A stretch of DNA of 64,000 bases from Pratylenchus scribneri. Its lineage: Eukaryota; Nematoda; Chromadorea; Rhabditida; Pratylenchidae. Where the stretch lies: positions 62,001 through 126,000 of the forward strand of contig JAQSEB010000066.1 in assembly GCA_030063045.1 (NCBI GenBank). Direction: 5' to 3'. The stretch's first letter is position 1; every line of letters starts with the position of its first letter. The position numbers and the translations under genes are program-made. Below, piece by piece: positions 1-13,634 of this stretch. The notes below the pieces were generated by a model. It was not told the DNA's origin and searched no databases. It saw only the letters and a list, made by a program, of their open reading frames with translations.

Positions 1-255
1 TATAAAAATACTTTATGTCCTTCTGGAAAATTTGAACAAATTGCATCAATCTTCTTCAGGTTTTCCGCAGTAAATTTGAATGGCACTTTTGGATTGTTGT
101 GTTCATTGTCCCGGTGAACTTGCAAACCACTGGCTAAAAATGTTTTTTTTTTAAATTGAGAAGATTGTTAAATTACCTCCATTTCGATGCGCGGATTTAG
201 ATAAAGCTCTCACTGATGATAAATTGAAACAATATTTGTTCATTAATTTCAACAT
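1..255 (-). CDS. NADH dehydrogenase (ubiquinone) flavoprotein 2, 24 kDa subunit, N-terminal part
   Basis: Two exons are readable: 255-177 (Met start, 26 codons plus one base) and 133-12, after which the gene leaves the window. The first exon is rich in Ser, Arg, Lys and Ala with no acidic residue, as in a mitochondrial targeting peptide. The second encodes [12 protein letters not shown], then PFKFTAEN and FPEGHK, matching the start of mature complex I 24-kDa subunits (family pattern VHRD..NNP...F.FT.EN...I...YPEGHK). The protein is a matrix-arm subunit of respiratory complex I that carries a 2Fe-2S cluster; the cluster cysteines would lie beyond the edge. Splice sites (donor at 176, acceptor at 134) keep the frame. 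Identification is from the conserved N-terminal block only. Confidence 0.82.
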
Positions 256-852
256 TTTTAACTGAACTACTTGGAAAAATCCTCTAAAAATTGAATTGAT
301 TGTATACATTTTATTCTTATAAGTATTAAATAGGTGAGCGATGTGGCTTTTTTAATTTCATATGCGGGTATTGTTTTTGTAATGCTTATTGTGGAAAAAA
401 TCGGCAATTATGGATACTTTTCCAAATTTTAGAATTTAGAAGTTAAGATAAAGAGGTCATTTTCATTCCTCTAACAAAGTTAGGTATTATTGATTGAATC
501 ACAAAGTTTTTGTAAACAAAATTGCAAATAAAATCAATGAATTTATAAACAGCATTAAAAGTAACAACAATACAACCAACAAGTATTTTATTTTATGTCA
601 GATCATTTGTTAAAAAAACAGTTTGTTGTAATAATAAAACCCATTTCATATGTGTGATTGATGATTTAAAAGCTAATGTGGGACATTTGTGTGAATATTT
701 ATGGAAGAAATCATGGATTTCGGGAGTAAATAATAAAACAACAAATTGGATGTATGTGAAATGGGATGAAGACAATAAATTGGTCTTTATATGCAATAGA
801 AGAGTAATCTCATCAAGAAAATTTGATTGATGCATAATTCACAAATAACAAA
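256..852. other. AT-rich intergenic region
   Basis: No coding segment with splice support is seen. It should hold the promoter of the NDUFV2 gene (start at 255) and the 3' UTR of the ubiquitin protease (stop at 853-855). An 80-codon minus-strand open frame at 593-835 has low-complexity hydrophobic content and no recognisable family. Confidence 0.5.
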
Positions 853-3231
853 TCAACTGATGAATGAGCCGAATGTCCTATTCAAATCAATTTTTGTTCC
901 ACCATTGAACGGGCTGGCGCCGACCATTCTCTGTTGCTTTTGGACGATCATCCTCTCTTGTTTTGGGAAAGGAGGCTGGCAAGAACCAATGGAATGCCGT
1001 TGTTGTTGATTCGAACAATTATTGTCAATTCGTTTAAACTGAATGTGTTTTAAATTAAAAATTGTTAAAATGATAAATAAATTTACTTTTGTGAAGAAAA
1101 GGATGTAAGGTTCCATGCGCTCGAGCCAATTAAAATTGACAGATTTCCTCTGAAATTAATTAAAATTATTAAATAATAAAAAAATATTGTAAAAATACAT
1201 CAGAGTCGTCGAATTGGTAAAAATTGTTGTCAAAGCCACGCATTGCGCAAATGTAATGACCAAAATTGATGCCACCACCAATGTGCTCAATTAAGCCTTG
1301 CAATTTATAGTAAACATCCTCATTCTTGTATGAATATTGGCTGAGAGCGATATGCGCCTGAAATCAACGGATTTAATAGAAATTCAATTATTTTTAGTGA
1401 TTTACCTTAATTTTGACCGTTGTTCGATTTTTTCCGCCAAAATGGTTGAACCTCTTCAATTGAATTATCAGAACTGATGGAGAGCTGAGCAAATGAGTGC
1501 GACGAGTGGCCGTCTGCTTCTTTTGGCATTTTGAGCAATGGAAATTTTGCAATTGTTCCGGCTTGAAAAAGTCGTCAATCAGTTCGGCAAGGGAAACCGG
1601 GGAATTCCGGTTGTTCAAGCCCAAATTCAATTCCCGGATTCTTTCGTAGTTGGTGTGAGGATGGCGACAAACATTGCAAATAACTATGGTATTGGAAATA
1701 ATTTTAAATGTTTAATAAATATTTATTTTAAACCTTCATTCCTCAAATTTCCACCAAAAATTTGCTCAATCGGAGTGGCCGGAATTCCGCCGTCGACTTT
1801 CAGCCCATTTTGTTTTGGCTTTGGCAAGTTCGGTTCCAATGCACTCAAAAGAAGTGTTAGCATTTCATGCGCGTCCTCTTGGCAACTTGGTCGATGAGCA
1901 GGAAATATTCCTTTAATTAAATGGATGAATTGGATGGATTTAAATTAAAACAAACTTTTCAAATGCTGTTCAATCCAATATGGTCGAAAAGGTTGTTGTG
2001 ATTGGATGGCTTTTCGAATGTGCTGCCTCAAATCACAATGGAAACATTTGTAATTCTGGTTGGTGTAAGCCGTGCACATTCGGTTTTCTTGGCTTCCTTC
2101 GAGGACCATTCTAGCAATATGCGGAGTATGAACAATGGACTGCAGAACGCTATTCAAGAAGCAATTGTTCAGTGGATTGTACAGCCCTACGCCACAGCTC
2201 CTGCCAATCTGAACAATTGAATAATAATTTATAAAAACGGTTTAAAAAACCAACCACAATGTTACAGCCCTCCCAATTCGAAAAAATCATGGCCCGATTA
2301 GTTCTTGGATATTGACTTTCCTCCTCTCCTCTCTCTGAAAGGAATCTTTTCCGTGGAACATTTCTGTTGTTTGTCACTGGCAACGAAGTTGACGGGATGG
2401 GCGGCGATATGCCATTCACAGTTGGTTTCAGCCTGAAAATATATTTAATTTAATCATATTTAATATAAAAATTTAACCTCATGCTTTGTTTGCCATTATT
2501 GTCATTAATGCGACCATTCCCATTCATGGTTTTTGAATAACCATTCTGAATTGGCCTCTCCAATCCTGCTGATGATGAGCTGGGAGTGTGCTTTTCAACT
2601 TCATGGTTATTTTGCTTTTTAATTTCTGCCTTGACATTTTCGGATTTAGTCGATTGCTGCAATTTTTGTCGCACATCTTGTGGTTCTGTAATATTTTAAT
2701 TAAAATTTTTAATGATTGAATTAGTAACCAGGCACACTCGTGAGCTCTTCTGTAATGGAATTTGGTGTGTCATTTGATGAAGAACTGGCTGCCGTATAAG
2801 GTGAACGACTGCTGTTGGAGTGGTCAATTTCTTGATTGATGCAATCTTCTTCTTCGAGATAAATAGTGTCCGCATCAGCAGTTTCTTGTTGTTCATGTTC
2901 GATGGTGAGTTCGCCAGCAGCAACAAAATTAATCTCTCTTTTGAATGTTTTCTTCGAACCTTTGACTGCATCAACTTTGGCTGCATCAGCATTTTTCTTG
3001 TTTAATTCCACAGCCAGAGTTCGAGGTAGAAACAGCTTGAGTGGATTGGGTGAACTCTAAATATGGAAATGTAATGTTTGAATATTTAAAAAATTTAAAG
3101 AATACCAAATCCGCTGGGAGGCCAGATTGTGATTGGGACTGATTCGCAAATTTCTGCTGATTCGTCTTATTGAACTTAATCCCCAATTTATTCCTCTTTT
3201 GCTGGATAGCTGTCGATGTAGAAATAGTCAT
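853..3231 (-). CDS. Ubiquitin carboxyl-terminal hydrolase (USP36/USP42-like), multi-exon
   Basis: A cysteine protease that removes ubiquitin. In order on the minus strand: a low-complexity N-terminal region (about 3231-2260; I chose the Met at 3231, an upstream exon near 3290 is possible); the Cys box GLYNPLNNCFLNS near 2170; a CFHCDLRQHI segment like the USP36 CMLCVMQNHI block; the QEDAHEM box near 1850; IFGGNLR near 1755; CNVC and CSKC zinc-binding pairs; VLIIQLKRF near 1470; the His box GGGINFGHYICA near 1250; and a final YILFFTK segment near 1100. Order and spacing fit a full USP domain. The Cys box is unusual: the family has GLxNLGNTCF, here Leu-Gly-Asn-Thr is Pro-Leu-Asn-Asn. The catalytic Cys and the Asn five residues before it are kept. 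USP36/42 assignment is inferred from the CMLC-like block. Confidence 0.85.
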
Positions 3232-6200
3232 GTATCTTATGAATGTTTTTATCTTAATTAATGGTATGAGTTTGTGTTGACTTACATTCATAATCGTGCA
3301 ATTATAGCAAAAATCAACAATTTCTGTCCACACGTTTCAATAAAATAAATAATTTAATAAAAATTCAACAAGAAAATTCTAAAAGTTTTATCTTTGATTA
3401 TCAATCAATACTTGGGGTATTTTGTATGTATTTTCTTTTCTTATTTCTGGTTTGTTCATAATCATAAATAACATAAAAATATCTCCTCCGTAACGTAACT
3501 TTATATACAGCAGACAGCAACTTATAAGATTGGAATTAGGTTAAAAATGATGCTTGGAGAAAATCAGAAAAATCAGTATATTGGGGAGAAAATTGTTATG
3601 TCCGAATGTGTTTACTAATTTATTTATCTCACTCAATTGAATAATAAATATGAATGAAATAATTTATTGGAATCGATCTCGGAGAATAAACATGGATAAT
3701 CTGAATATTTGTTAAAATAAGAATGTTCGGATAAAATCAGAATGTTTGCAGAAAATTCAGATGTTTATGATTTATGAAACTGAATATTTCTGAAAATCAA
3801 ATGTTTGTGAAAATCAGAATATTTTTTTTTTTGAAAAGGAAAACATTTTTTTTGCAGAAAACTTTTCGTGTCGAAAAATAATTAATTTTTTAGGCCATAT
3901 AACTTGGCCCTAACTAGGGGTTTAGGGCTAGGGTTAGGTTCAGGGCAGGCATGGGATTAGGGGCTAAGTGCTAGGGGTTAGGGAATCTTGAAGAAGCCTG
4001 CTTTGGCCAAGTAATATGGCCTTAAAAATTAATTATTTTTCGACACGAAAAGTTTTCTGCAAAAAAAAATATTTTCTACAGTATAACAAATTGAGTTGAA
4101 TTATTATGGAAAATTAAAAACGAGTAAATATCAAAATTTTTATTCAAAATATTTTTATTTTCCATTCCATTGCTATGCTTCTTACTAGACGATTTTCTTT
4201 TTGAAATAAGCCATTTAACTTTAAAACAGTCGGATTTATCCACTCTGCTACCATTCAAAGGAGCAATTTAAGCAAATGTGCAAACAAATTAGCAAAAAAA
4301 TCAGTTCGGCCCATCGGCCCAGAATATTGGCATCTTACTCTTTATTAAAGATAGGACAACCGCAGTAATCCTCACAGATTGACTTGTTGCTTCGTTTTTT
4401 CCTTCTTCTCCCGAAACACATTCAAATTCATTTCCCAGAGTTGTACCCCTAATTTTGAGTGCATTTGCTAAAGGGTTGTGCTGTAATGGCCCAAAACTCA
4501 TTTTTCCTTTTCCCAAGACACTCAACGTCAAGAGTCCGAAGAATCGAAGGGAACAGTCGGCTAACCACTTTCTAATCTCTTCCATTATTATGTTTGATCG
4601 ATTGGAAGTTCCTCCTCTCCTTCCCATTATTACTTTTGGCCAGCTTTTTTATCGGCCTCATCCAACCAGTACCCAACCACCCCACCACCACCACCGCCAA
4701 TTACGCCCACCTTTCCCTTTTTTACCACTTTCAATGTTTTTTTATGGTCTGCTATAGGGCGAATTATTTAAAAAAAATGTTTTCCAAAATCATAATTGAT
4801 AAAAATAAATCCTCTTATAAATTTTCTCTCGATCGAACTGATAAATTTGAGAAAGCCAAATCCACTTCTAATAAAGATTCTTCCTTCTTCCAACAATTTT
4901 TAAAAATTTCCCATTCCATTTCATTGTCCAAAATGAATTCTTTCCCTTCAAGCTTCTCCTCCTTCCATCCTAAAAATTGTCCCAGTACCGCCTCTCCATT
5001 TTCCAATTCTTTTTGGCCAAAAAGAAGACCCCTCATTCCTCCTTCATCCAATTGTGTTTGCCGCTTGCGAATAAGAATGGATTGGGGAAAGGAGGAGGGG
5101 ACCCCCTCCTCAACCCTGTTGTGCCGAAATAGAGGGGAGAATTAGATTGGCGTAACGGTCTTAACTCTCGAATGAGGGGGAAATGTGTGTTGACGACGAA
5201 TTTGGGTTGAGGAAAATGTGGAAAGGAAGGGGCATTGACTTTTCCGAATTTTTATTAGCCGCCGCGCCCATTCAAAATAAGGAGTCCGTCCATTTTTGAA
5301 GTGGAAGGACTGCCATTTCTATTGCAGTCAAGCAGTCCCTATAGTGCCAAAAAACCCGAAACCGGCTGAAGGAAGGGCTCTCTCCGCTCCATATTGGTTC
5401 TTTCCCAGGGTTAACCATCAGTCGCTTCTCATGTTTTCCCCACTCAATTCACCTTCTTTTGTCAAACCCATTAGCCTTCTATTTAAATGTTCAACTCAGG
5501 AAGTATTGATCTATGATTTTTAAACCATTTATTTGCAATTGAATTTGTTGAATCTATTCAAATAATCAACCATTTGCCACTTTTCTCCCAAATCCCAATT
5601 CCTCTTTCTAGTATATAATCGTATTCCAAAAAGAATTTTTTTCTTTCATTCATTCCAACAATTATGCAATTACAAATTCACCTGTTGCCTTTCCATTAAA
5701 TACAAAATTTTCCCATAAATTGGTTTCTTTCATTAATTCGTATTGAATGGGATATCATTTTGCAAATATCATGAATAAATCTGATAAAAATATTTATTCC
5801 TCGTAAAAAAATTAGGTGGAATTAAATTTTTCTACATTTGCGACATTTTGTGCGTCATCATTACCAAAAGGCCATGGCAGTTGGAAGCATTTATTCATAG
5901 GTCTCTGAGGTTTATGAAGGCTGAAGCAAAAAACGTCATTCCAAAATGAAAATGCGAAATACCTTCTCCTCCTTGAATTCACACACATCCTCTTCTCTTT
6001 CTTCCATTTAAAAACATTCATCTCCCCTTCCGCCAATGGGAGACGTACGCCTCTAGGCTGGGAGAGTTTTTTCGAGACCCCCAAAGGGCGAGTTGGACGA
6101 GCGGTCGTATTTTAAAGAGGAATTACAAAAAGTGAAGTGGGACATCCCGAGGAGTCCAGCCAAGTCCTCCTCCTATTTAGATTCAGTTAGAGGGCAACTC

Positions 6201-8139
6201 TTGCAGCTGTCGCCACCCCCAAATTTACGAGATAGACAAAGTAGCAACGACCACTGCCCAATAACGGGATAGGGAAGTGGATCCAGTGCAGTGGGTTGTA
6301 CTAGAAGCAAAAAATGAGGCAATTCTCGGGTTGGAAAGAAAAGCCCATAACTCTCTCTAAACATTCTCGAAGAGCACAGAGAATTGAAAGTGAAGAAATG
6401 GTAATACATAGGGTATATGCGTCCGGCTGGCATGTTAGTTGGCAGCTGCGGCAGAAAACCAACACCGTCGGCCCAGCAACCACCGACCGACTTTTCTATC
6501 CACACTTTCAACCAATCCAATTGCGCTCTGCCTATTCCTCTCTGATGGGCCAAGCAAGGCTTGGGGATTACCCTGAGAATACCAAGGAATAACCTCTCAG
6601 TTGCCTCCAATGCTTCTGCTTTTTCCCTCTTCCCTGTGCTTCATTCACTTCCCAACCGCCACCGCCATAGACGTCTGGAACGTCACAACCACTGCAGCAG
6701 GAGAGGCATCCTTCCCTTCCTGTGAGAAAATTAGGTGTCCTCCTCTTGCAGCTCTCCGAATTCTTTTACCACACAACTGTTGTTCACAGAGAGAATGAAA
6801 AGATTCAGGACGGATACCGACAATGACATCTCTGGCTGGGCTTTTATTGATGAATTCGAACCTCCTCCCGAAACCTTTTTATACAATTGAACCTCGTTTT
6901 TGAACCCCCGCCGGCCAAATTTATTTATATCCCCTTTTTCGCTGTCCCGACTGTGAGCAAAATTGATTGTTTTTGTCCAAGGTCCAAACCAGCGGTGTTT
7001 CAGATTCTTGTCTATCGCAATTCCCCCGATTCAATCTTTCTCACCTTCCCAATTCTTTTCCATTGCTGTTGGAGGTAACAAAAAAGTCACCAAATCCATC
7101 CATTCCTCCAATTTTCGATCATTTCCGCCAAAATAAAAAGGGACGGAGATTGATGGCTCCCTCTGGAACAGGTTCCTCTTTATTCCATCCATTCTATTTT
7201 TATGGCCCATCCCCGAGGCCCGCGCCAGTCGCCATCGTCCTTTTGCTTTCAATTTGCGCAATAGGAAATTCGAAAAATTCCCCATCTTAAAATTAAAACA
7301 ATCAATTTCCATCCATTTTTAATTGAACAAAAATAATGGTATAATACGTTAGGTAAAAAAATATCACATCATAACATTATACATTCTATTTTTTATTATT
7401 GTTATGGCCATTGGCAAATGGCCATTTAATTTAATGACATAATTAAATTAATCGATATTTAATTTTACTATTTCTATACTGTACTTTAAATTTTTCGACG
7501 CGAAAATTTTTATGCAAATTAATTTTTTCCCCAAATTTTAGCTAGCCTTATATATTCGATCATTACTGAAAAGCAGAAGCAATTTTCAATCTAAAGAAAC
7601 GACGTGGATTGGACATTTCCTTGTAATAAATAGCAGCAAATAGTTTTATTAGGATCTCAACACAGACAACAACAACTATCCAATCCAAATTTAATTGGTA
7701 AATTCTAAAAAATTGGCAACAAAAATAGAAAATGTTTAACTTTTCTAACTTTTTTACATACCATTTTTATGTGACCGGTGAGCGGTGACCCTGACACTTC
7801 TATTCTATTCGCCAAATCAAATTATTTTTATTTCGATCTCATTATATAATAAATCACTTATCCTGATATGCATAATTGTTAGAATAACCGCTCAGTTTTT
7901 GCTCTTTTCTGACTGATATATGAATTATGAACAATTTATCAAAAATCATAGAACATAAATTTTATCAAAAAAGTATCCCGAAAATGGTTTTTAAAGAAAC
8001 ATAATACACATAATTAATAGGGAAATGATAAAACTGATAAAATAAATTATTTACCTCACTCTATTTAATTAATTTTAATATTATTGCAGCTTTTTGTCTA
8101 GCCAGTGAGCTCTTTATTATAAATTTGGGCAATTGCGAT
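3232..8139. other. Long intergenic region
   Basis: About 4.9 kb with no supportable coding exon. Pyrimidine-rich stretches at 4,600-5,100, 5,950-6,050 and 6,600-7,250 create open frames on either strand that show no family signature or splice continuity. It contains one palindromic element (3846-4069). A segment at 7494-7540 resembles one arm of that element. The end near 8090-8139 should hold the promoter of the Na/K-ATPase beta gene. Confidence 0.5.
3846..4069. repeat. Palindromic MITE-like element with ~64-bp arms
   Basis: The left arm (3846-3909) starts with a T-run then GCAGAAAACTTTTCGTGTCG and ends near AACTTGGCC. The right arm (4005-4069) is its near-perfect reverse complement, ending CACGAAAAGTTTTCTGC and an A-run. 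The central ~95 bp is G-rich on this strand with several TTAGGG/TAGGGG-like words. The shape is that of a miniature inverted-repeat transposable element; no ORF inside. Confidence 0.7.
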
Positions 8140-9365
8140 ATGAAAAAAGGAGACAATGGGAAATTTGCGGAGGAGAATAATGCGGTAAATAAATTGATAA
8201 CTTCTTCAAACAATCATTATATTGATTTTAATTCTAGTTGATGGCAAATGGCAGAACTAAGCCTGCAGAGAAAACTTCCATTGCGACTTTCATATACAAC
8301 AAACGAGAAGGAAAATTCCTTGGACGAACAGGAAAATCATGGGCTCAAATTATTGTTTTCTACATTATTTTCTACATTTGCCTCGCTGCTTTTTGGATGG
8401 CGTGTCTTGCTATCTTCCTAAAAACAATTGACCCAGCAACGCCCAGATATTATGGAAAGGACACAATAATTGGAGACAGTCCAGGTTTTTTACATAAATC
8501 AAAATTTATTTATAAAATAATAATAATGAAGGAGTCGGATACCAACCATGGCTGAAAGACGATCCAGAATCCACACTGATAAAATTCAACAAAGACGACA
8601 GTTCTACCTACACACATTATGTCGAGGCCATTGATAACTATTTGGCCAAATACAACAACAAGACTCATACTCGCATATGCAGCGGAAAAGAAAAGAACTT
8701 GGATTTCATCAAAAACGGAAAAGCGGAAGGCGGTGCAGAGGTTTTTTTTAATTCAGTTAAATTTTTAAAATGCTATTTGTAAAGGCTTGTCAATTCAATT
8801 TGTCCACCTTTGTTGAAAAAGGATGCGGAAACGATACGGATTACGGGTTCAAGGAAGGCAAACCATGCATAATTCTATCGCTGAATCGCTTGATTGGATG
8901 GGTGCCGAAACCATTTGAGGATGAAGCCATTCCCGATGTTGTCCGCACTCGCTATGACAAGGAATCCATAGCATTCTATTGCAATGGAACGGTAAGAGGG
9001 GGAGGGGGGATGACAATTTTTGGCAATTAAATTTTTTATTTTGTTTAGAGCGATGTTGACAATGAAGTGATTGGCGAGGCCCAATACATCCCTGAACATG
9101 GAATCGATGGTCGCTTCTACCCCTATGCAGTTATGGACAATTATCATCAGCCAATTGTATAAATAAAATTATTAATCAATATTAAGCGAAATATTTTAAG
9201 GCAATGGTCAAATTCAAGAATCTTAAACCGAATCGATTGGTCATGGTTGAGTGTAGTGCCTTCGCCGCGAACATCGAACAGGATGTGGAAAGCCGTTCTG
9301 GGATGGTCACTTTCGAACTGTTGATGCAGGAAAAAGCAGCAAGCAGAAAAACAACAAACTCATAA
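8140..9365 (+). CDS. nkb-1: Sodium/potassium-transporting ATPase subunit beta
   Basis: Six exons: 8140-8184, 8238-8484, 8532-8740, 8785-8991, 9049-9156 and 9201-9365; all junctions keep frame and give 326 residues. The protein is a type II membrane glycoprotein that partners the Na/K-ATPase alpha subunit in the plasma membrane. Visible features: short cytoplasmic N-terminus with [19 protein letters not shown], the usual FL.R....W block before the membrane; one hydrophobic segment ([20 protein letters not shown]); then an ectodomain with GYQPWLKDD, paired cysteines ([28 protein letters not shown]), GRFYPY and a final [16 protein letters not shown] is characteristic of the family. NKTHT, NLST, NDTD and NGTS are N-glycosylation sequons. 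Symbol is by family; several nkb paralogues exist in nematodes. An AG acceptor lies ~20 bases upstream of the Met. Confidence 0.93.
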
Positions 9366-10476
9366 TGAGAGCATCTCGCCGATATCCACCAACGCAGTCT
9401 CCTCTAAATACCACCAATTAGCTATAGATGATTATTTCACTCCTTTATCCACTCCATTTATTATGTTATTTTGTGATTCGAGTATGAATGTATCCCATCC
9501 TTCATTTAATTCCCCATATATCCCCCATCCATCCCAACCATGAACCACATCCATTTTCAAGTATATCTACATCATTTTTGTTTTTCTTTCCTCAACGATT
9601 ATTGACTTAATGATTTTATAATTAATAAATAAATAAATAATTTGTTATTTTGATTTTCCATTAATATTATCCAACCAATGTTGTCCATCATTAAAACATT
9701 CTAAAATTTATTCTCCATTTTCGTGCTATTTTAAAATCAATTCTTGTCTAATTAAATTCCAAATATCCAATTTTAAAATCTACTTTATTGAATAGGATCA
9801 ATTTCCTCTGCCAAAACCTGCTAATTTCATAGTTTAAGAATGCAAAACCATCCAATCTTTCCTCACTTCACTATAATTCTTCAATTCCTTTGGTTGTTAA
9901 TTTTTCGGAACTAATTCAAAAAGCAAATCAACCAACGGAATCTAATATAATCCAAGGCATCAATTGGCTCTACTCACATAAAATCAGTTCCTCTGTGGAA
10001 CACCATGCTCAAAGGACATTCCTTTCATTTCATTTCCCTTCTTTATAATAGAATAATCATCTGATTGATAAAGGTCTTCTACTCATTTTATCCGCTATTT
10101 ATTTTTAATAGATGATTTTTTAAACCCAAAAGTAGTTGATCTTTTCTTCTGACTCAATAATAATAATATTTTAATTAAAAAGCACGTACAATTTATTTTT
10201 ATTCATTTGTATATCCAAATTATAATCTCCACCCGAATATAAAATTTTTCAATTTTTTCATTTCCCGAATATTTTTGTTGAATTTAATTTTTTTGACTTC
10301 AATAAATTTGGTAGTTTTAAAAGATTTTTTATCAATTGATATTGGTTTCATTCCAATTGAAATCAAGAAATTTCACTATCATCAAAATCTGTCCAAATTA
10401 TCCGCTTTTATTTTTGCAATTAGTCCAAAAATTATTTTAAATTAATACGCATATTATTTTGATAGATTTAAAAAAA
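9366..10476. other. AT- and pyrimidine-rich intergenic region
   Basis: About 1.1 kb with no coding signal. The left end has an AATAAATAAATAAATAA run (near 9625-9640) that can serve as polyadenylation signal for the ATPase gene. Nothing else recognised. Confidence 0.5.
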
Positions 10477-11136
10477 ATGTCATTGTATAAGGAAGATGTT
10501 TACGAAACTGAAGATCCACCGCTGCCCGACCCCATTGACACCGAGGAACAATTTGAGAACAAAGAAGTTGAAAAAGTCCATATTGACCAACAAGGAGCGA
10601 GAAGACGATTTGATAATTGCATTCTGGAATCAGGGAACGCTGGTTTGTGATGAAAATTTATGCCAAATTTATTTATACTTTTAATTAGATTTTTCGGATT
10701 CTGTTGCCACAATGCGCCTGAAAAGAGGCTATAAAGCCAGCGAAATATTTGAAACAGAACCGATTGAGGAGGAAACATTTGAACAGAAATATGAACGAAT
10801 TTGTGCCGAAGTAAAGCAGCTTATCGCCGAATCGGAAACGGTTTGATTATAAGATGTTCTGATAAAATAAAAATATGGTTTAGAGGCAAATGGACTCAAC
10901 AAAAGTTACCAAAACAGAGATATTGGCGCTAAATGACCTGCTAAAATCTATTGCTTCAGCGAAAAATGAAGGCAAGGAGGTGGAAGAAGTTAAGCAGGTT
11001 TGAATGGAAATGGAATATGAATTTTAATTTTTTAAGGAAAATTGAATCTGAAACAAATGCCGACCTAATTATTGCTATAATCTCTATATTGACAAGAACT
11101 CCGCCTGAGAAAATGAAAGAGCTGTTTTTGATATAA
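10477..11136 (+). pseudogene. dnc-2: Dynactin subunit 2 (p50 dynamitin), N-terminal fragment with frame break
   Basis: Exons 10477-10642, 10689-10840 and 10884-10997 join in frame. They encode DVYETEDPPLPD, then DFSDS, KRGYKASEIFE and QKYERICAEVKQLI, matching the start of dynamitin (DVYET..LPD, DFSD, KR.GYESGEYE, QKYQRLLHEVQEL). Dynamitin is the p50 subunit of dynactin, linking the shoulder to the Arp1 rod. Exon 3 ends in phase 0, but the following open segment (11037-11136, SETNADLIIAII and PPEKMKELF then stop) would need two bases from the previous exon; spliced as written, a stop follows after two codons. The long coiled-coil C-terminal half of the family (usually over 300 residues) is not found before the convergent next gene. 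It may be a truncated copy, a short divergent orthologue or a sequence error. Confidence 0.62.
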
Positions 11137-11569
11137 ATATGTTTATATTAGTCATCTCATTGTTATTTATTTATGAATAAATGATTTGCTTTAATTCTTC
11201 TTATATCAAATTTGATAAAGAATTTTTCTAAATCTAGGGATTTATCGCCCCATGAATCAGAAAATAAATTTTTCTGTTAGTCTAGGTTTTAGGGAGCATA
11301 ACAATCTAATAGAACCGTTGAGATTATAAATGAAAATTGTTCCCAGGATCAGATTCATCTATCAAATATGAACCACGTTTCTCATTTTAATATGTCGAAT
11401 GAAAAGACCACCACAATCAATCAAATCATCCAATATAGACCTCGTAGTGTTTTAAAATCATTTTTATTTTATCCAAACATAACAATGAAAATGAAGTTAA
11501 ATTCCAACAGCAGAAAAGAGATCGTTTAAATAAATCATTGTTGTCTGGCTGGAAATAGTCGGCTGCCTC

Positions 11570-13634
<2,065 letters not shown>

